Source: CAJXII01 sp965242915 (GTDB taxonomy: Bacteria > Campylobacterota > Campylobacteria > Campylobacterales > Arcobacteraceae). From it: a DNA stretch of 64,000 bases. Positions 44,348 through 53,549 of the stretch are shown here, one piece after another. A program made the position numbers and the translations under genes. Each line of letters begins with the position of its first letter. Position 1 is the stretch's first letter. The notes under the pieces are model-generated. The model was given only the letters and a program-made list of their open reading frames with translations. It was not told the origin of the DNA and made no database searches. The stretch covers positions 248,001 through 312,000 of the forward strand of contig CBDETN010000027.1 of the NCBI GenBank assembly GCA_965242915.1, written 5' to 3'.

Positions 44348-46044
44348 ATAATAGCTCTCTTTGGATTGTATTGCAAAGAATGAGAATGCCATTCTTGGTA
44401 CTTGTAATTTCTTATACAATTTCAATAATTGGTTTTTTACTAATTGATGGTATGGATAATCAAGGTAACATTTACCAAATGAATATCTTTGATGCATTTT
44501 ATTTTATAACTTATACAGCTACTACTATTGGATTTGGTGAAATACCATACGAGTTTACTTATCATCAAAGAATTTGGGCATCTGTCGTTGTATATTTAGT
44601 TGTACTCAGCTGGTTTTACAGTATTGGTTCACTTATTAGCTTACTTCAAGATAAGCTTTTTTTACTGGAAATTAAAAAAGCAAAATTTGTAAAGCAGGTA
44701 AAAAATATAAAACAAAGATATATTATAATACTTGGTTATAACTATACTACAAGTGAGATTATTAAAAAAGCCTTATGTGAAGGTATAAGAACAGTTGTGA
44801 TAGAAAAAGACAAACAAAAAGTAGACCATCTATTGCTTGAAAACTTTACCCCTTATGTACCTATACTAGAAAGTGACGCTTTTGATCCAAAAGCACTGGA
44901 AGCAGCAGGTATCAAATCAAAATATTGTAAAGCAGTAGTATCACTTTTTGAAGATGATGCTTTAAATTTAAGAATTGCACTTACATCAAAACTTTTAAAT
45001 AAACATGTAACTTTGGCTGTAAAATCAACAACTCAAAACCACACTGAGAACTTATATGATATAGGTGTTGAAATTGTAGAAAATCCATTTAATATCATTG
45101 CTTCACAAATTCAAATGGCATTAACAGCACCAAATTTATTAAAACTAAAAAACTGGATACAAAAACTTGGAACTTTGGATACTCCACTTCATAAATTACC
45201 TCATGGAAAATATATAATTTGTGGATATGGTCGTATGGGACATAGTATTTATAATGTTTTACAAAAAAACAATATAGATTCTACTTTTGTAGAAATTGAT
45301 AAATCTAAATTTATAAATCTAACAAAAGAGGAAGAAAGCCATCTAATCATGGGTAATGCGGATGATAAAGATATGCTCATAAATGCAGGAGTTAAAGATG
45401 CCATAAGTATTATAGCAGGAACAAACGATGACACAGTAAACTTATCTATTCTAGCAACCGCAAAAAAACTTAATCCAAAAATCATAACAATGGCAAGAGA
45501 AAATGAGATAGATGACTTTTCTATTTTTAATCATGCAAAAATTGATTATGTATTTATGCCGTCAAAAATACTTATAAATAAAACATCAAATGCACTCATA
45601 AACCCATTTTCAGATAAATTTATACAATTACTTGAAAAACAAGATGAAAAATGGGCACAGCATTTAGTACGAGTTTTAATTGAAACAATTGACCATAATC
45701 CAAAACTTTATGAATTAACTTTAAATAAAAAAGATTCTCCACAGATTTTTAATACACTTAATGAAAATGAGAAAATTAAATTATCTTTATTAAAAACCTC
45801 TTTACGAAATCATCATATGTCAAATAACATAGTACCTCTGCTTCTAGTAAGAAATCATACAGATTCTTTACTCCTGCCCGCTTGGAATACATTATTAGAA
45901 AAAAATGATAAAATACTATTTGCCTGTGATGAAAATGCAATTGAAGACTTAGAATATATTTGTCAAAATATATATGAATTTCATTATGCTTTAAACGGTG
46001 AAGAAAGAACAATATTAAATAAATTTAAAAGGAAAACAAAATGA
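44344..46044 (+). CDS. RCK-type potassium channel protein
   Basis: A 566-residue protein. The N-terminus has a two-helix pore: a membrane segment near residues 14-36, a pore loop TATTIGFGEIPYE near residue 58 (the filter reads TIGFG instead of TVGYG), and a second segment near 82-103. Two Rossmann TrkA-N/RCK domains follow (YIIILGYNYTTSEI near residue 127 and YIICGYGRMGHSIY near residue 293), with a TrkA-C-like tail. It is probably a ligand-gated K+ channel. The end overlaps kdsA by 4 bases. Confidence 0.87.
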   Translation: MNNSSLWIVLQRMRMPFLVLVISYTISIIGFLLIDGMDNQGNIYQMNIFDAFYFITYTATTIGFGEIPYEFTYHQRIWASVVVYLVVLSWFYSIGSLISLLQDKLFLLEIKKAKFVKQVKNIKQRYIIILGYNYTTSEIIKKALCEGIRTVVIEKDKQKVDHLLLENFTPYVPILESDAFDPKALEAAGIKSKYCKAVVSLFEDDALNLRIALTSKLLNKHVTLAVKSTTQNHTENLYDIGVEIVENPFNIIASQIQMALTAPNLLKLKNWIQKLGTLDTPLHKLPHGKYIICGYGRMGHSIYNVLQKNNIDSTFVEIDKSKFINLTKEEESHLIMGNADDKDMLINAGVKDAISIIAGTNDDTVNLSILATAKKLNPKIITMARENEIDDFSIFNHAKIDYVFMPSKILINKTSNALINPFSDKFIQLLEKQDEKWAQHLVRVLIETIDHNPKLYELTLNKKDSPQIFNTLNENEKIKLSLLKTSLRNHHMSNNIVPLLLVRNHTDSLLLPAWNTLLEKNDKILFACDENAIEDLEYICQNIYEFHYALNGEERTILNKFKRKTK

Positions 46045-46844
46045 TAATACTCGCAGGACCTTGTGTAATAGAAAGTCGTGATAATGTTATGAAAATAGCT
46101 GAACAATTAGCATTTTTACAAGAAGACAAAAGGGTTGAGTTTTATTTTAAAGCTAGTTTTGATAAAGCAAATCGTACAAGTTTAGACAGTTTTAGAGGTC
46201 CGGGGCTTGATGAGGGATTAAAAATACTTCAAGAGGTAAAAGAACAATTCGGATACCGCATAGTAACTGATGTTCATGAAACTTATCAAGTAGAACCTGC
46301 TGCGCAAGTTGTAGATGTATTACAAATACCTGCTTTTTTATGCCGACAAACTGATTTATTAGTAGCTTGTGGAAAAACTAATGCAAAAGTAAATATTAAA
46401 AAAGGTCAATTTTTAGCAAGTGAATCCATGAAACATCCGGTTATAAAAGTACTGAAAACTCGGGGAGTTGATGAAGTAAATTATCAAATTTCTAAAGACA
46501 ATGGTGTTTGGCTTTGTGAAAGAGGAAATGTATTTGGGTATGGTTCACTTATCGTTGATATGAAAAATTTAATTAGTATGAGAGAATATGCACCTGTAAT
46601 ATTTGATGCAACACATTCAGCTCAAGTGCCAAGTACAGGAAGTACAACCGGTGGTAATAGTGCTATAGTACCAAGCTTGGCAAAAGCTGCAGCTGCAGTT
46701 GGTGTGGATGGATTTTTCTTTGAAACACATTTTGACCCAAGTATTGCATTAAGTGACGGTCCAAATATGCTTACAATACCTGATTTAAAAACAACAATAA
46801 AAGATATTTTCTCAATTCAAGAAGTTTTAGGATATAATGCATAA
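46041..46844 (+). CDS. kdsA: 3-deoxy-8-phosphooctulonate synthase
   Basis: A 267-residue KDO-8-phosphate synthase, condensing arabinose-5-phosphate with PEP for lipopolysaccharide. Motifs include LAGPCVIESRDNVM at the start, FKASFDKANRTSLDSFRGPG, DVLQIPAFLCRQTDLL, and FDATHSAQVPS with FFETHFDPSIALSDGPNML. It begins the kdsA-ribH-nusB-pyrF cluster. Confidence 0.95.
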   Translation: MIILAGPCVIESRDNVMKIAEQLAFLQEDKRVEFYFKASFDKANRTSLDSFRGPGLDEGLKILQEVKEQFGYRIVTDVHETYQVEPAAQVVDVLQIPAFLCRQTDLLVACGKTNAKVNIKKGQFLASESMKHPVIKVLKTRGVDEVNYQISKDNGVWLCERGNVFGYGSLIVDMKNLISMREYAPVIFDATHSAQVPSTGSTTGGNSAIVPSLAKAAAAVGVDGFFFETHFDPSIALSDGPNMLTIPDLKTTIKDIFSIQEVLGYNA

Positions 46845-46875
46845 AAATTATAGAAATACAAAGTGAGGAAAGTTT

Positions 46876-47346
46876 ATGAATATTATTGAAGGTCACTTAA
46901 GATTAAACGGTAGTGAAAAAATTGCTATTATCAATGCTAGATTTAACCATATCATTACAGATAGATTAGTTGAAGGTGCCCAAGATGCTTTTAAAAGACA
47001 TGGTGGAAATGCAAAAAATTTAGATCTAATTTTAGTACCGGGTGCATTTGAAATACCTTTTGCACTTAAAAAAGCTTTAGAGAGTGGGAAGTATGATGCA
47101 ATTTGTTGTGTTGGTGCAATAATTCGTGGTGCTACTCCGCATTTTGATTATATTAGCGCTGAAGCTACAAAAGGAATTGCAAGTGCTACTATGGAATTTG
47201 GTAAGCCAGTTTCAAATGGTGTTTTAACAACAGACACAATAGAACAAGCAATTGAGAGAGCTGGAAGTAAAGCTGGGAACAAAGGTGCAGAAGCTATGAC
47301 AACTATAATTGAGATGCTAGACCTTTATTCTGAGATGGATAAATAA
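46876..47346 (+). CDS. ribH: 6,7-dimethyl-8-ribityllumazine synthase
   Basis: A 156-residue lumazine synthase, the penultimate enzyme of riboflavin synthesis. It shows INARFNHIITDRLVEGA, VPGAFEIPFALKK, GAIIRGATPHFDYI and the catalytic-loop region FGKPVSNGVLTTDTIEQA. AGTGAGGAAAG precedes the ATG. nusB follows after two bases. Confidence 0.96.
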   Translation: MNIIEGHLRLNGSEKIAIINARFNHIITDRLVEGAQDAFKRHGGNAKNLDLILVPGAFEIPFALKKALESGKYDAICCVGAIIRGATPHFDYISAEATKGIASATMEFGKPVSNGVLTTDTIEQAIERAGSKAGNKGAEAMTTIIEMLDLYSEMDK

Positions 47347-47348
47347 AA

Positions 47349-47741
47349 ATGGCTACACGAACACAAGCCCGTGAATCAGTAGTTGGATTGCTTTATGCCT
47401 ATGATTTAGGTAATGAAGCGATTGCTAAGCATGCTGATATAATTTTAGAAGATAAAAAAATAAGAAATAAACAAAGAGAATTTGCTCTTGGTTTATTTAA
47501 TGGAACTATGGAAAATCTTGAAAAAATAGATGAAGAGTTAAGCTCACATTTAAAACAAAGAGATATTAGTGAAGTTGGTAGTGTTGAAAAAGCAATTTTA
47601 AGACTTTCAATTTATGAAACCTTATTTACTCCACTTGATAAACCTATAATTATCAATGAAGCAATTGAGTTATGTAAAAGATTAGCCAGTGATAATGCTC
47701 CTAAATTTATAAATGGTTTATTAGATAAAATTAATAAATAA
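47349..47741 (+). CDS. nusB: transcription antitermination factor NusB
   Basis: A 130-residue all-helical protein with the NusB pattern: ATRTQARESVVGLLYAYDL at the start, VEKAILRLSIYETLF, and IINEAIELCKRLASDNAPKF followed by GLLDKI. It binds the boxA RNA with NusE in rRNA antitermination. ribH lies two bases upstream and pyrF one base downstream. Confidence 0.95.
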   Translation: MATRTQARESVVGLLYAYDLGNEAIAKHADIILEDKKIRNKQREFALGLFNGTMENLEKIDEELSSHLKQRDISEVGSVEKAILRLSIYETLFTPLDKPIIINEAIELCKRLASDNAPKFINGLLDKINK

Positions 47742-47742
47742 T

Positions 47743-48426
47743 ATGAAATTATGTGTTGCTTTAGATTTGCCGAGTGCTAAAGAAAATTTGGCATTAGCAA
47801 AAGAGATTAAAGACTTTGATGTATGGTTAAAAGTTGGATTTAGAGCATATATTAGAGATGGTAAAGAATTTTTAGAAAACCTAAAAACAATAAATCCAAA
47901 TTTTAAAATATTTTTAGACTTAAAACTTTATGATATCCCAAATACTATGGCTGATGCGAGTGAAGAGATAGCTAAACTTGGTGTTGATATGTTTAATGTA
48001 CATGCAAGTGCCGGTAAAATTGCCATGCAAACAGTTATGAATAGAATTAAAGATATTCCTAATCGTCCTTTAGTTTTGGCAGTAACTGCTCTTACAAGCT
48101 TTGAAAATGATGACTTTAAAGAAATTTACGGGGAAGATATAGGTACAAAAGCAACACAATTTGCAAAAGATACCAACACCGCTGGACTTGATGGTGTTGT
48201 ATGTTCCGCATTTGAAAGTAAAGATATTAAAGATAATACAAATAAAGATTTTATCACTTTAACACCAGGTATCAGACCATTTGGTGAAGATGCCCAAGAT
48301 CAAAAAAGGGTAGCTGATATTAACTTGGCAAAAAAAGAACTTGTAGATTTTATCGTTGTTGGAAGACCAATTTATAAATCAGAAAATCCAGCAACCGTAG
48401 TAAAAAATATTTTAGCAAAAATATAA
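47743..48426 (+). CDS. pyrF: orotidine 5'-phosphate decarboxylase
   Basis: A 227-residue TIM barrel. It has the N-terminal CVALDLPSAKENLALA, the catalytic IFLDLKLYDIPNTMADA (Asp-x-Lys-x2-Asp), VHASAGKIAMQ, TPGIRPFGEDAQDQKRV and VVGRPIYKS. It makes UMP. It ends the cluster just before tRNA-Ser. Confidence 0.96.
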   Translation: MKLCVALDLPSAKENLALAKEIKDFDVWLKVGFRAYIRDGKEFLENLKTINPNFKIFLDLKLYDIPNTMADASEEIAKLGVDMFNVHASAGKIAMQTVMNRIKDIPNRPLVLAVTALTSFENDDFKEIYGEDIGTKATQFAKDTNTAGLDGVVCSAFESKDIKDNTNKDFITLTPGIRPFGEDAQDQKRVADINLAKKELVDFIVVGRPIYKSENPATVVKNILAKI

Positions 48427-48461
48427 CTTTTAGTTTAAGTATTTTTTCAACTACTTTTACC

Positions 48462-48467
48462 TATAAT
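48462..48467 (+). promoter_or_regulatory. -10 element for tRNA-Ser
   Basis: TATAAT placed 10 bases before the tRNA-Ser 5' end, after a T-rich stretch. Confidence 0.58.
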
Positions 48468-48477
48468 GTCACTCCAA

Positions 48478-48567
48478 GGACGAGTGGGTGAGTGGCTGAA
48501 ACCACACCCCTGCTAAGGGTGCGTACCTTTACGGGTACCGAGAGTTCAAATCTCTCCTCGTCCGCCA
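48478..48567 (+). tRNA. tRNA-Ser (GCT)
   Basis: 90 bases with encoded CCA. The acceptor GGACGAG pairs with CTCGTCC, the anticodon loop CTGCTAA gives GCT, the long variable arm reads GTACCTTTACGGGTAC, and the T arm has GAGTTCAAATCTC. An integrase gene pointing at its 3' end begins the accessory island, so this tRNA is the likely integration site. Confidence 0.94.
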
Positions 48568-48612
48568 CTTCAACCCCTTAAACACTAGCTTTATAAGACT
48601 TCAAAAACAGAC

Positions 48613-48631
48613 TGTACACAAATTGTACACA
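48613..48631. repeat. paired TGTACACA repeats next to tRNA-Ser
   Basis: TGTACACA at 48613-48620 and 48624-48631, one helical turn (11 bp) apart, between the tRNA-Ser 3' end and the integrase stop codon. The position suits arm-type integrase or excisionase binding sites; this is inference. Confidence 0.5.
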
Positions 48632-48639
48632 CTTTAACA

Positions 48640-49656
48640 TTATGAAACATCTTTAATCTTAGAAAAATCAATTTTTATTTTACCAATATAATGTTTTCTT
48701 GTTACTTGTATATCCTCGTGACCTACTTGCTGTGTTAACCAAGTTTCATTATTAATATTTTCTTCTGCAAATGTACAAAAGAATTTTTTAGTATCATAAA
48801 AACGCCCTACTCTAAGATTAGATTTTGTACATAAATTTTTAAATAATGTATCAAGTACATTAGCATTTTTATAAGACTCATTATATTGAGTAACAAATAC
48901 ATATTCATTAGTACAAGTTAAAGGTAATTGTAATTCTAAAGACCTTTTAGCTCGTGGTAATAAATCAATTATTCTAATTTTATCGCCTTTTGGCAAACCT
49001 ATATGACCATCCCTAATCCGTTCAAATACTTTTATAACATCATTATTAAAATCTATATGTTTCCATTTTAAAGCTATAATTTCAGATGGACGCATTCCAC
49101 TAAAAAAAGCAAGTTCTAAAAGATGTTTAAATTGTCCTCTTGTATTAGATAGTAAAATATTAACTTCATCTAATCTATATACATCAGGTAAAACTCTTTT
49201 CACTTTTGGAGCTGTAACATATTTTAAAGGATTCTTATAGATAATATCATCAGCTAATGCAGTTTCTAATATTATATTTATAATACTTCTATAACCAATA
49301 ATAGTTTTAGGAGCAAGTTTTAAAGAATTTTGCCAAGCCATCAAACTAGATGTTTTTATATCTATAATTTCACACTCAAAATACTCACAAAGCTTATTAA
49401 ATTTTTGTAAATACTCTTTTTGACTAAATACACTTCTATTTGATGAAGTAATATCTAAAACATATTTTCCATAATCTTTAAATGATAATGTTATGTCATT
49501 TGTTTTTTTATTATGAATTTCATTAAATAAAATATCTTTTTGCTTTTCAACATACTTAATTTTATCTTTTGAATAACCTGAACTGTAACGATAACCTTTA
49601 CCATTTACACGACCATACAACCAAAGCTGATTACCTCTTTGATATACTTTAACCAT
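48640..49656 (-). CDS. tyrosine recombinase (prophage integrase)
   Basis: A 338-residue tyrosine recombinase with an N-terminal SAM-like/Arm region and a C-terminal catalytic domain. Catalytic residues: Arg in FFSGMRPSEIIALKW, His in VGHEDIQVTRKHY and the nucleophile Tyr in the same segment (HYIGK). The second Arg box reads YDTKKFFCTF, where HxxR is expected, so the His is Tyr and the Arg is Lys. It lies 72 bases from tRNA-Ser, its likely target. AAAGGTGCTAATAAATGG gives a good start. Confidence 0.88.
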   Translation of the reverse strand: MVKVYQRGNQLWLYGRVNGKGYRYSSGYSKDKIKYVEKQKDILFNEIHNKKTNDITLSFKDYGKYVLDITSSNRSVFSQKEYLQKFNKLCEYFECEIIDIKTSSLMAWQNSLKLAPKTIIGYRSIINIILETALADDIIYKNPLKYVTAPKVKRVLPDVYRLDEVNILLSNTRGQFKHLLELAFFSGMRPSEIIALKWKHIDFNNDVIKVFERIRDGHIGLPKGDKIRIIDLLPRAKRSLELQLPLTCTNEYVFVTQYNESYKNANVLDTLFKNLCTKSNLRVGRFYDTKKFFCTFAEENINNETWLTQQVGHEDIQVTRKHYIGKIKIDFSKIKDVS

Positions 49657-49692
49657 TTATTAGCACCTTTCTAGCTAACAACCTTATATATT

Positions 49693-49923
49693 TTAACATT
49701 TTATTTTTAATTGTACAAATGCACTTTTATGAAGATGATAAGAGTTACCAAACTTTTTAAAATATTCAGGTTCAATATTTGATAAACAATAATTCCTAAA
49801 ACCATCTAATGTGTAACCATATTGACTAGCAAAGAATTTAGATATTGGTGTCCATTCGGGTATCGAACTTTCAAATTTTTCTAATCTTTTTTCTAATTCT
49901 GCTATTTTTTGAAATAATGACAT
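49693..49923 (-). CDS. small hypothetical prophage protein
   Basis: A 76-residue protein. The N-terminus is a short coiled coil (KIAELEKRLEKFESSI). The rest (SKFFASQYGYTLDGFRNYC) could be a small DNA-binding helical domain like an excisionase, consistent with its place just upstream of the integrase. Not recognised with certainty. Confidence 0.6.
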   Translation of the reverse strand: MSLFQKIAELEKRLEKFESSIPEWTPISKFFASQYGYTLDGFRNYCLSNIEPEYFKKFGNSYHLHKSAFVQLKIKC

Positions 49924-49991
49924 ATAATCCTCTTTTTATATTATCTATATAATGTCACAAGCAGCGTCACAAGATAAATATATTTTAATCA

Positions 49992-50480
49992 TTATTCTAT
50001 ATCTCCAAATTCTTCTAATAAACAATCAACAGAACAATTTTTTATTTTTTTATTGTATGCTTTAGTTATATTAGATTTAATTCCCATTTCAGATAAATGA
50101 TTAATATTATTTTTCTTTAACCACTTTTCAGAAGCTTTTATACTTATCTTTTCTTTATTTTTTAATTCATATCTTTTTGTATTTTCCTTAGAAGTCTTTT
50201 TAGAACAATCAGGAGAACAATGAGTTTGATTACCATTAGTAAATATAAATTCTATATTGCAATACTTACAAATTCTAGTTCTATTTTTACTATTAAATTT
50301 TATTGATTGTTTATTTTTAACAGAAGTATTTTTATTATTTCTATCTCTTCTACCATACAATTTATAAAATTCTTTAGACTTATTAGATTTAGCAACTTTA
50401 ACACAATCTTCACTGCAATATTTACTTGCATGATGTTTTAATTCAAAAGAAATACCACATATTAAACAATTTTTAAACAT
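49992..50480 (-). CDS. prophage zinc-finger protein
   Basis: A 162-residue, strongly basic protein with two paired-cysteine modules: NCLICGISFELKH with KYCSEDC near the N-terminus, and ICKYCNIEFIF with HCSPDC near residue 90. Each has two C-x2-C-like pairs about 15 residues apart, resembling treble-clef zinc fingers found in phage proteins. It is probably a nucleic-acid-binding protein; function unknown. Confidence 0.65.
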   Translation of the reverse strand: MFKNCLICGISFELKHHASKYCSEDCVKVAKSNKSKEFYKLYGRRDRNNKNTSVKNKQSIKFNSKNRTRICKYCNIEFIFTNGNQTHCSPDCSKKTSKENTKRYELKNKEKISIKASEKWLKKNNINHLSEMGIKSNITKAYNKKIKNCSVDCLLEEFGDIE

Positions 50481-50501
50481 TTTTTATCCTTTCTATTTTT
50501 T

Positions 50502-50726
50502 CTACATCATCAATGTTTTTTGTATTTGTATAATTTTATTTTTATTATTAACCATTTTTTTACTTACTACTTTTTTAACAACTGTATCAAACTTTACAAA
50601 TTCAACATTTTTTAAAAATAAAATTACATTTTTACCATGAATATTAACAACATTTATTTTATTATCATCAATTTGAGAGGAAACACAATAAAGTTTATTT
50701 TTTTCTTTTACAATAGAATTAATCAT
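50502..50726 (-). CDS. small hypothetical prophage protein
   Basis: A 74-residue basic protein rich in Lys, Val and Asn, probably beta-stranded (YCVSSQIDDNKINVVNIHGK). It lies two bases downstream of the replication gene. In M13-type phages the small gene after gene II encodes the ssDNA-binding protein gpV; the placement and size would suit that role, but the sequence gives no proof. Confidence 0.5.
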   Translation of the reverse strand: MINSIVKEKNKLYCVSSQIDDNKINVVNIHGKNVILFLKNVEFVKFDTVVKKVVSKKMVNNKNKIIQIQKTLMM

Positions 50727-50728
50727 CT

Positions 50729-51970
50729 TTAAAACCCATACTCATCATCATTTAACGATTGAATATCATCATTAATAAATTCACGATTAACCATTTCATT
50801 ATAAGTTAATAAATAATGTTTTAACTGTACATCAGTATATTTATTAAAATCTTCACTAATTAATTGTTGATAATGTTGGATAAGATTATAATTTGTTAGT
50901 TTTGATGGAACTATTGTCATTTCAATAAACTTTTTTTCTTTATCTGAATAAATCCACTTATCAGCACCATTTAATCTAACTATTTTTTTAATTTGTTTTT
51001 CTTTTTTCTTATAATTTAATACAAATCTATCATCTTTTTTTGTAACTGTTGTATTAACTTGTTTATTATAAATTTTTCCAACATTATCATAAATAGATAC
51101 AATCTTTTTAGTATCAATATCTAGTAAAACTGTTAATTCTTCATCTTGATACATATGAGATAATTCTATTAAAGTATATTTGCCATTTAATGCACGATAA
51201 ATATCTAAACTTACTAATGTTCTTGATGTATAAAATCTTGTAATGCCATGATATAAATACCATAATGATAAATCAGTTATATTGTCATTATTTACTCTTA
51301 AATCATCAAAAGTTTTTAATATATATTTCATAAGATAAGCAACGGGATTATTTATATTTGTTTCTATTTTAAACTGTACATCATATTTATTTTTAACATA
51401 CTCTTTAAATCTTTTTACAACTGCATCAACTTTATCAGCTGGAACAAATAAAGAAGCGTGTAGATGTGGTGTACCATCTTTATGCGGTTCATATACTCTA
51501 AAATAACATTTTTCAGTTTTTGGGATATCTCTATAAACTCTTAACATTTGTAAGTGATGAAACATTACAGATAATTTTCTAGTTCCTGCAAGTGGTGTAT
51601 AATCATCATATTTGACATTATTAAAATTTGGTTTTTTAGTTTTAATATCATAGATTGTATCTATATGTTGGTTTGCAAACTTTGGATTATTTTTAATATT
51701 TTTTATTTTTTGATGATATTCGGTTGGTAAAGTTAAAGTTAAAAATATATTAACTAATCCTTTGCTAGTTGCATAATCATTTAAACTATAAACACGATGA
51801 TTAACTTCGGCGATATATCTATCTGCATTATTGTAAGCATTTTTTACAAATGCAGATAATGGAACTTGATTATTATCATCTAAAGTCATAAAATTACTAT
51901 TTAAGTAATCTTTTTGTTTTTTTAGTTTTACTAAAGCAAATTTTCTTATTTTTTCATCTATTCCATACAT
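50729..51970 (-). CDS. HUH replication initiation endonuclease (gpII-like)
   Basis: A 413-residue rolling-circle replication protein. The HUH metal motif is in TPHLHASLFVPA near residue 155, motif I-like IFLTLTLPTEYH is near residue 77, and the catalytic helix AYLMKYILKTF (Tyr and Lys) near residue 216. These resemble the replication proteins of inoviruses and of gpA-like families. It nicks the double-stranded replicative form at the origin. The intergenic hairpin at 52021-52077 lies just upstream of its start and is the likely origin/packaging region. Confidence 0.82.
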   Translation of the reverse strand: MYGIDEKIRKFALVKLKKQKDYLNSNFMTLDDNNQVPLSAFVKNAYNNADRYIAEVNHRVYSLNDYATSKGLVNIFLTLTLPTEYHQKIKNIKNNPKFANQHIDTIYDIKTKKPNFNNVKYDDYTPLAGTRKLSVMFHHLQMLRVYRDIPKTEKCYFRVYEPHKDGTPHLHASLFVPADKVDAVVKRFKEYVKNKYDVQFKIETNINNPVAYLMKYILKTFDDLRVNNDNITDLSLWYLYHGITRFYTSRTLVSLDIYRALNGKYTLIELSHMYQDEELTVLLDIDTKKIVSIYDNVGKIYNKQVNTTVTKKDDRFVLNYKKKEKQIKKIVRLNGADKWIYSDKEKKFIEMTIVPSKLTNYNLIQHYQQLISEDFNKYTDVQLKHYLLTYNEMVNREFINDDIQSLNDDEYGF

Positions 51971-52020
51971 TTTTTAAAACCACCCCATTTTTTAATTTTG
52001 ACACAAACTAATTATAAATA

Positions 52021-52077
52021 GTCAAGGATATAAAAATAACAGCGTCCCGCTGTCATTTTTATATCTGCTATTTTGAC
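52021..52077 (-). other. prophage intergenic hairpin (origin/packaging-signal candidate)
   Basis: A very strong hairpin: 18-base arms 52027-52044 and 52048-52065 are complementary with a single mismatch around the 3-base loop TCC, and GTCAA/TTGAC (52021-52025 and 52073-52077) can extend it with a bulge. A smaller 6-bp hairpin follows at 52119-52140. The 208-base gap between the secretin and replication genes corresponds in place to the M13 intergenic region, which holds the packaging signal and both strand origins. No genes are seen in the gap. Confidence 0.65.
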
Positions 52078-52178
52078 CATTTAATAAGCACCATTACATC
52101 TATTAATAACTCTTACTAACAACTAACGCCTTTCAGTTGTTCTCACATTTTTTATAATTAAAAAATCGTGAAAATAAA

Positions 52179-53549
52179 CTAAATTCCAAATATTTCTCTA
52201 ATCCTTTCATTGTGTAATTTTATATTCTCATTTTCTTTTAAATCATCATCAGGAGCAATTAAATATTTTTTTGATGTACTATTATCATTTTTAATTAAAA
52301 CGATTTCAGAGCCTTTATTATGCTTTAAAATTAAATTAGTTTCTTTTGGATTTATAATCTCAAAAAATATAGATAGATTAGATGATGTTTCTGTTTTTGA
52401 TTCATATTTAAAGAGCCAACCAAGAAAAGGGATATCCATCAACAATGGAATACCTGATGTATTTTCAATAGTTTCATTTTGATTAATACCAGTTAACACA
52501 AATAAATTATTTGAATTTAGATAAAAGCTTTGTTTAATATGCTTTTTTGATACTATTGGAATATTATCAACATTAGATATTATATTTGATACTTCTAAAT
52601 CTAAATCCATATAAATTAAATCTTTGTTATATATTCGAGGAGTTACAATCAATTTTAAACCAACATCTTTATATTGTATAGATGTAGTTGTTTTTGATAT
52701 ATCATCATCTATTCTTGTAGAGCCTATAACATAAGGTATAGTTGTTGCAACTGAAAACTCCACTGTTTTATTATCTGATAAAGTTAATATTGGAGAACTA
52801 ACAAACTTTGAATTACCATTGTCATTTATCATCTTTAAAAATGTATAAAATTTATTTTTTGAAGTATTGGGAATATCACTAGAAATAGTAAAAGGATAAG
52901 CAATCAGATTAAAAAAATAATTTGTATCACTTTTCATTTCTAATTTATGATTTAATCCAAACTCTTTTAATTTATCTAAATTAGTATCTATAATTGTTAC
53001 TTTTAACTTCAATTGTGATGGAAGTACATCAACTAAACTAATAAAATCTTTTATTGATTTAAAATCGCTTTTACTAGAATTAATTAAAAGTAATTTTGAT
53101 GAAGATACAAACTCATATTTTATATTTTTGTAAACTGTTAAAAAATTTTCAATATCTTTAAAATCTATAAAGTTTAATTTTATTGAATTATAGAAAGTAT
53201 CAATAATATTTTTAGTTCCATTGATATCATAATAAGCTGCTGCTGAATTAGTATAATTTTTATCTTGAATTTTCTTTGGCCATTTTTTAATCATATAAAA
53301 ATTATCCTTTTTATCAAGATACATATTTCGGTTATTTAAAAGAGTTTTTAAAACTTCAAAATATGTTTTTTTAGATAATTTTTTTGATACTAAAAAAGTA
53401 ATCTTATGATCTATATTTTCATCTAACACAATATTTATTTTATTGATACGCGAAACAATAGCTATATACTCATTTAAAGGCATATTAATAAAATCAGATG
53501 CTAATATATTTATTGATAAAAATAGTAAAAAAAGTGAGTTTTTTATCAT
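52179..53549 (-). CDS. phage secretin (pIV-like)
   Basis: A 456-residue outer-membrane secretin. It has a signal peptide (residues 1-17), N-domains with INMPLNEYIAIVSRINKINI and the STN-like IVLDENIDHKITFL, and the secretin core with VSSPILTLSDNKTVEFSVAT (about residue 250), QYKDVGLKLIVTPRI and SGIPLLMDIPFLGWLFKYES near residue 390. It forms the exit pore for phage filaments. Its start overlaps the zot gene end by 4 bases. GspD-type homology is natural; context indicates the phage form. Confidence 0.88.
   Translation of the reverse strand: MIKNSLFLLFLSINILASDFINMPLNEYIAIVSRINKINIVLDENIDHKITFLVSKKLSKKTYFEVLKTLLNNRNMYLDKKDNFYMIKKWPKKIQDKNYTNSAAAYYDINGTKNIIDTFYNSIKLNFIDFKDIENFLTVYKNIKYEFVSSSKLLLINSSKSDFKSIKDFISLVDVLPSQLKLKVTIIDTNLDKLKEFGLNHKLEMKSDTNYFFNLIAYPFTISSDIPNTSKNKFYTFLKMINDNGNSKFVSSPILTLSDNKTVEFSVATTIPYVIGSTRIDDDISKTTTSIQYKDVGLKLIVTPRIYNKDLIYMDLDLEVSNIISNVDNIPIVSKKHIKQSFYLNSNNLFVLTGINQNETIENTSGIPLLMDIPFLGWLFKYESKTETSSNLSIFFEIINPKETNLILKHNKGSEIVLIKNDNSTSKKYLIAPDDDLKENENIKLHNERIREIFGI

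Noticed and set aside
48478..48567. Second attachment copy of tRNA-Ser inside the window
   Set aside because: Searched by eye for the tRNA 3' end (ATCTCTCCTCGTCCGCCA) across 57,000-64,000 without finding it; right boundary left open.
52179..53549. Secretin as part of the type II/competence operon at 34051-36850
   Set aside because: The secretin is 15 kb away, coupled to zot and surrounded by inovirus genes, so it belongs to the prophage.
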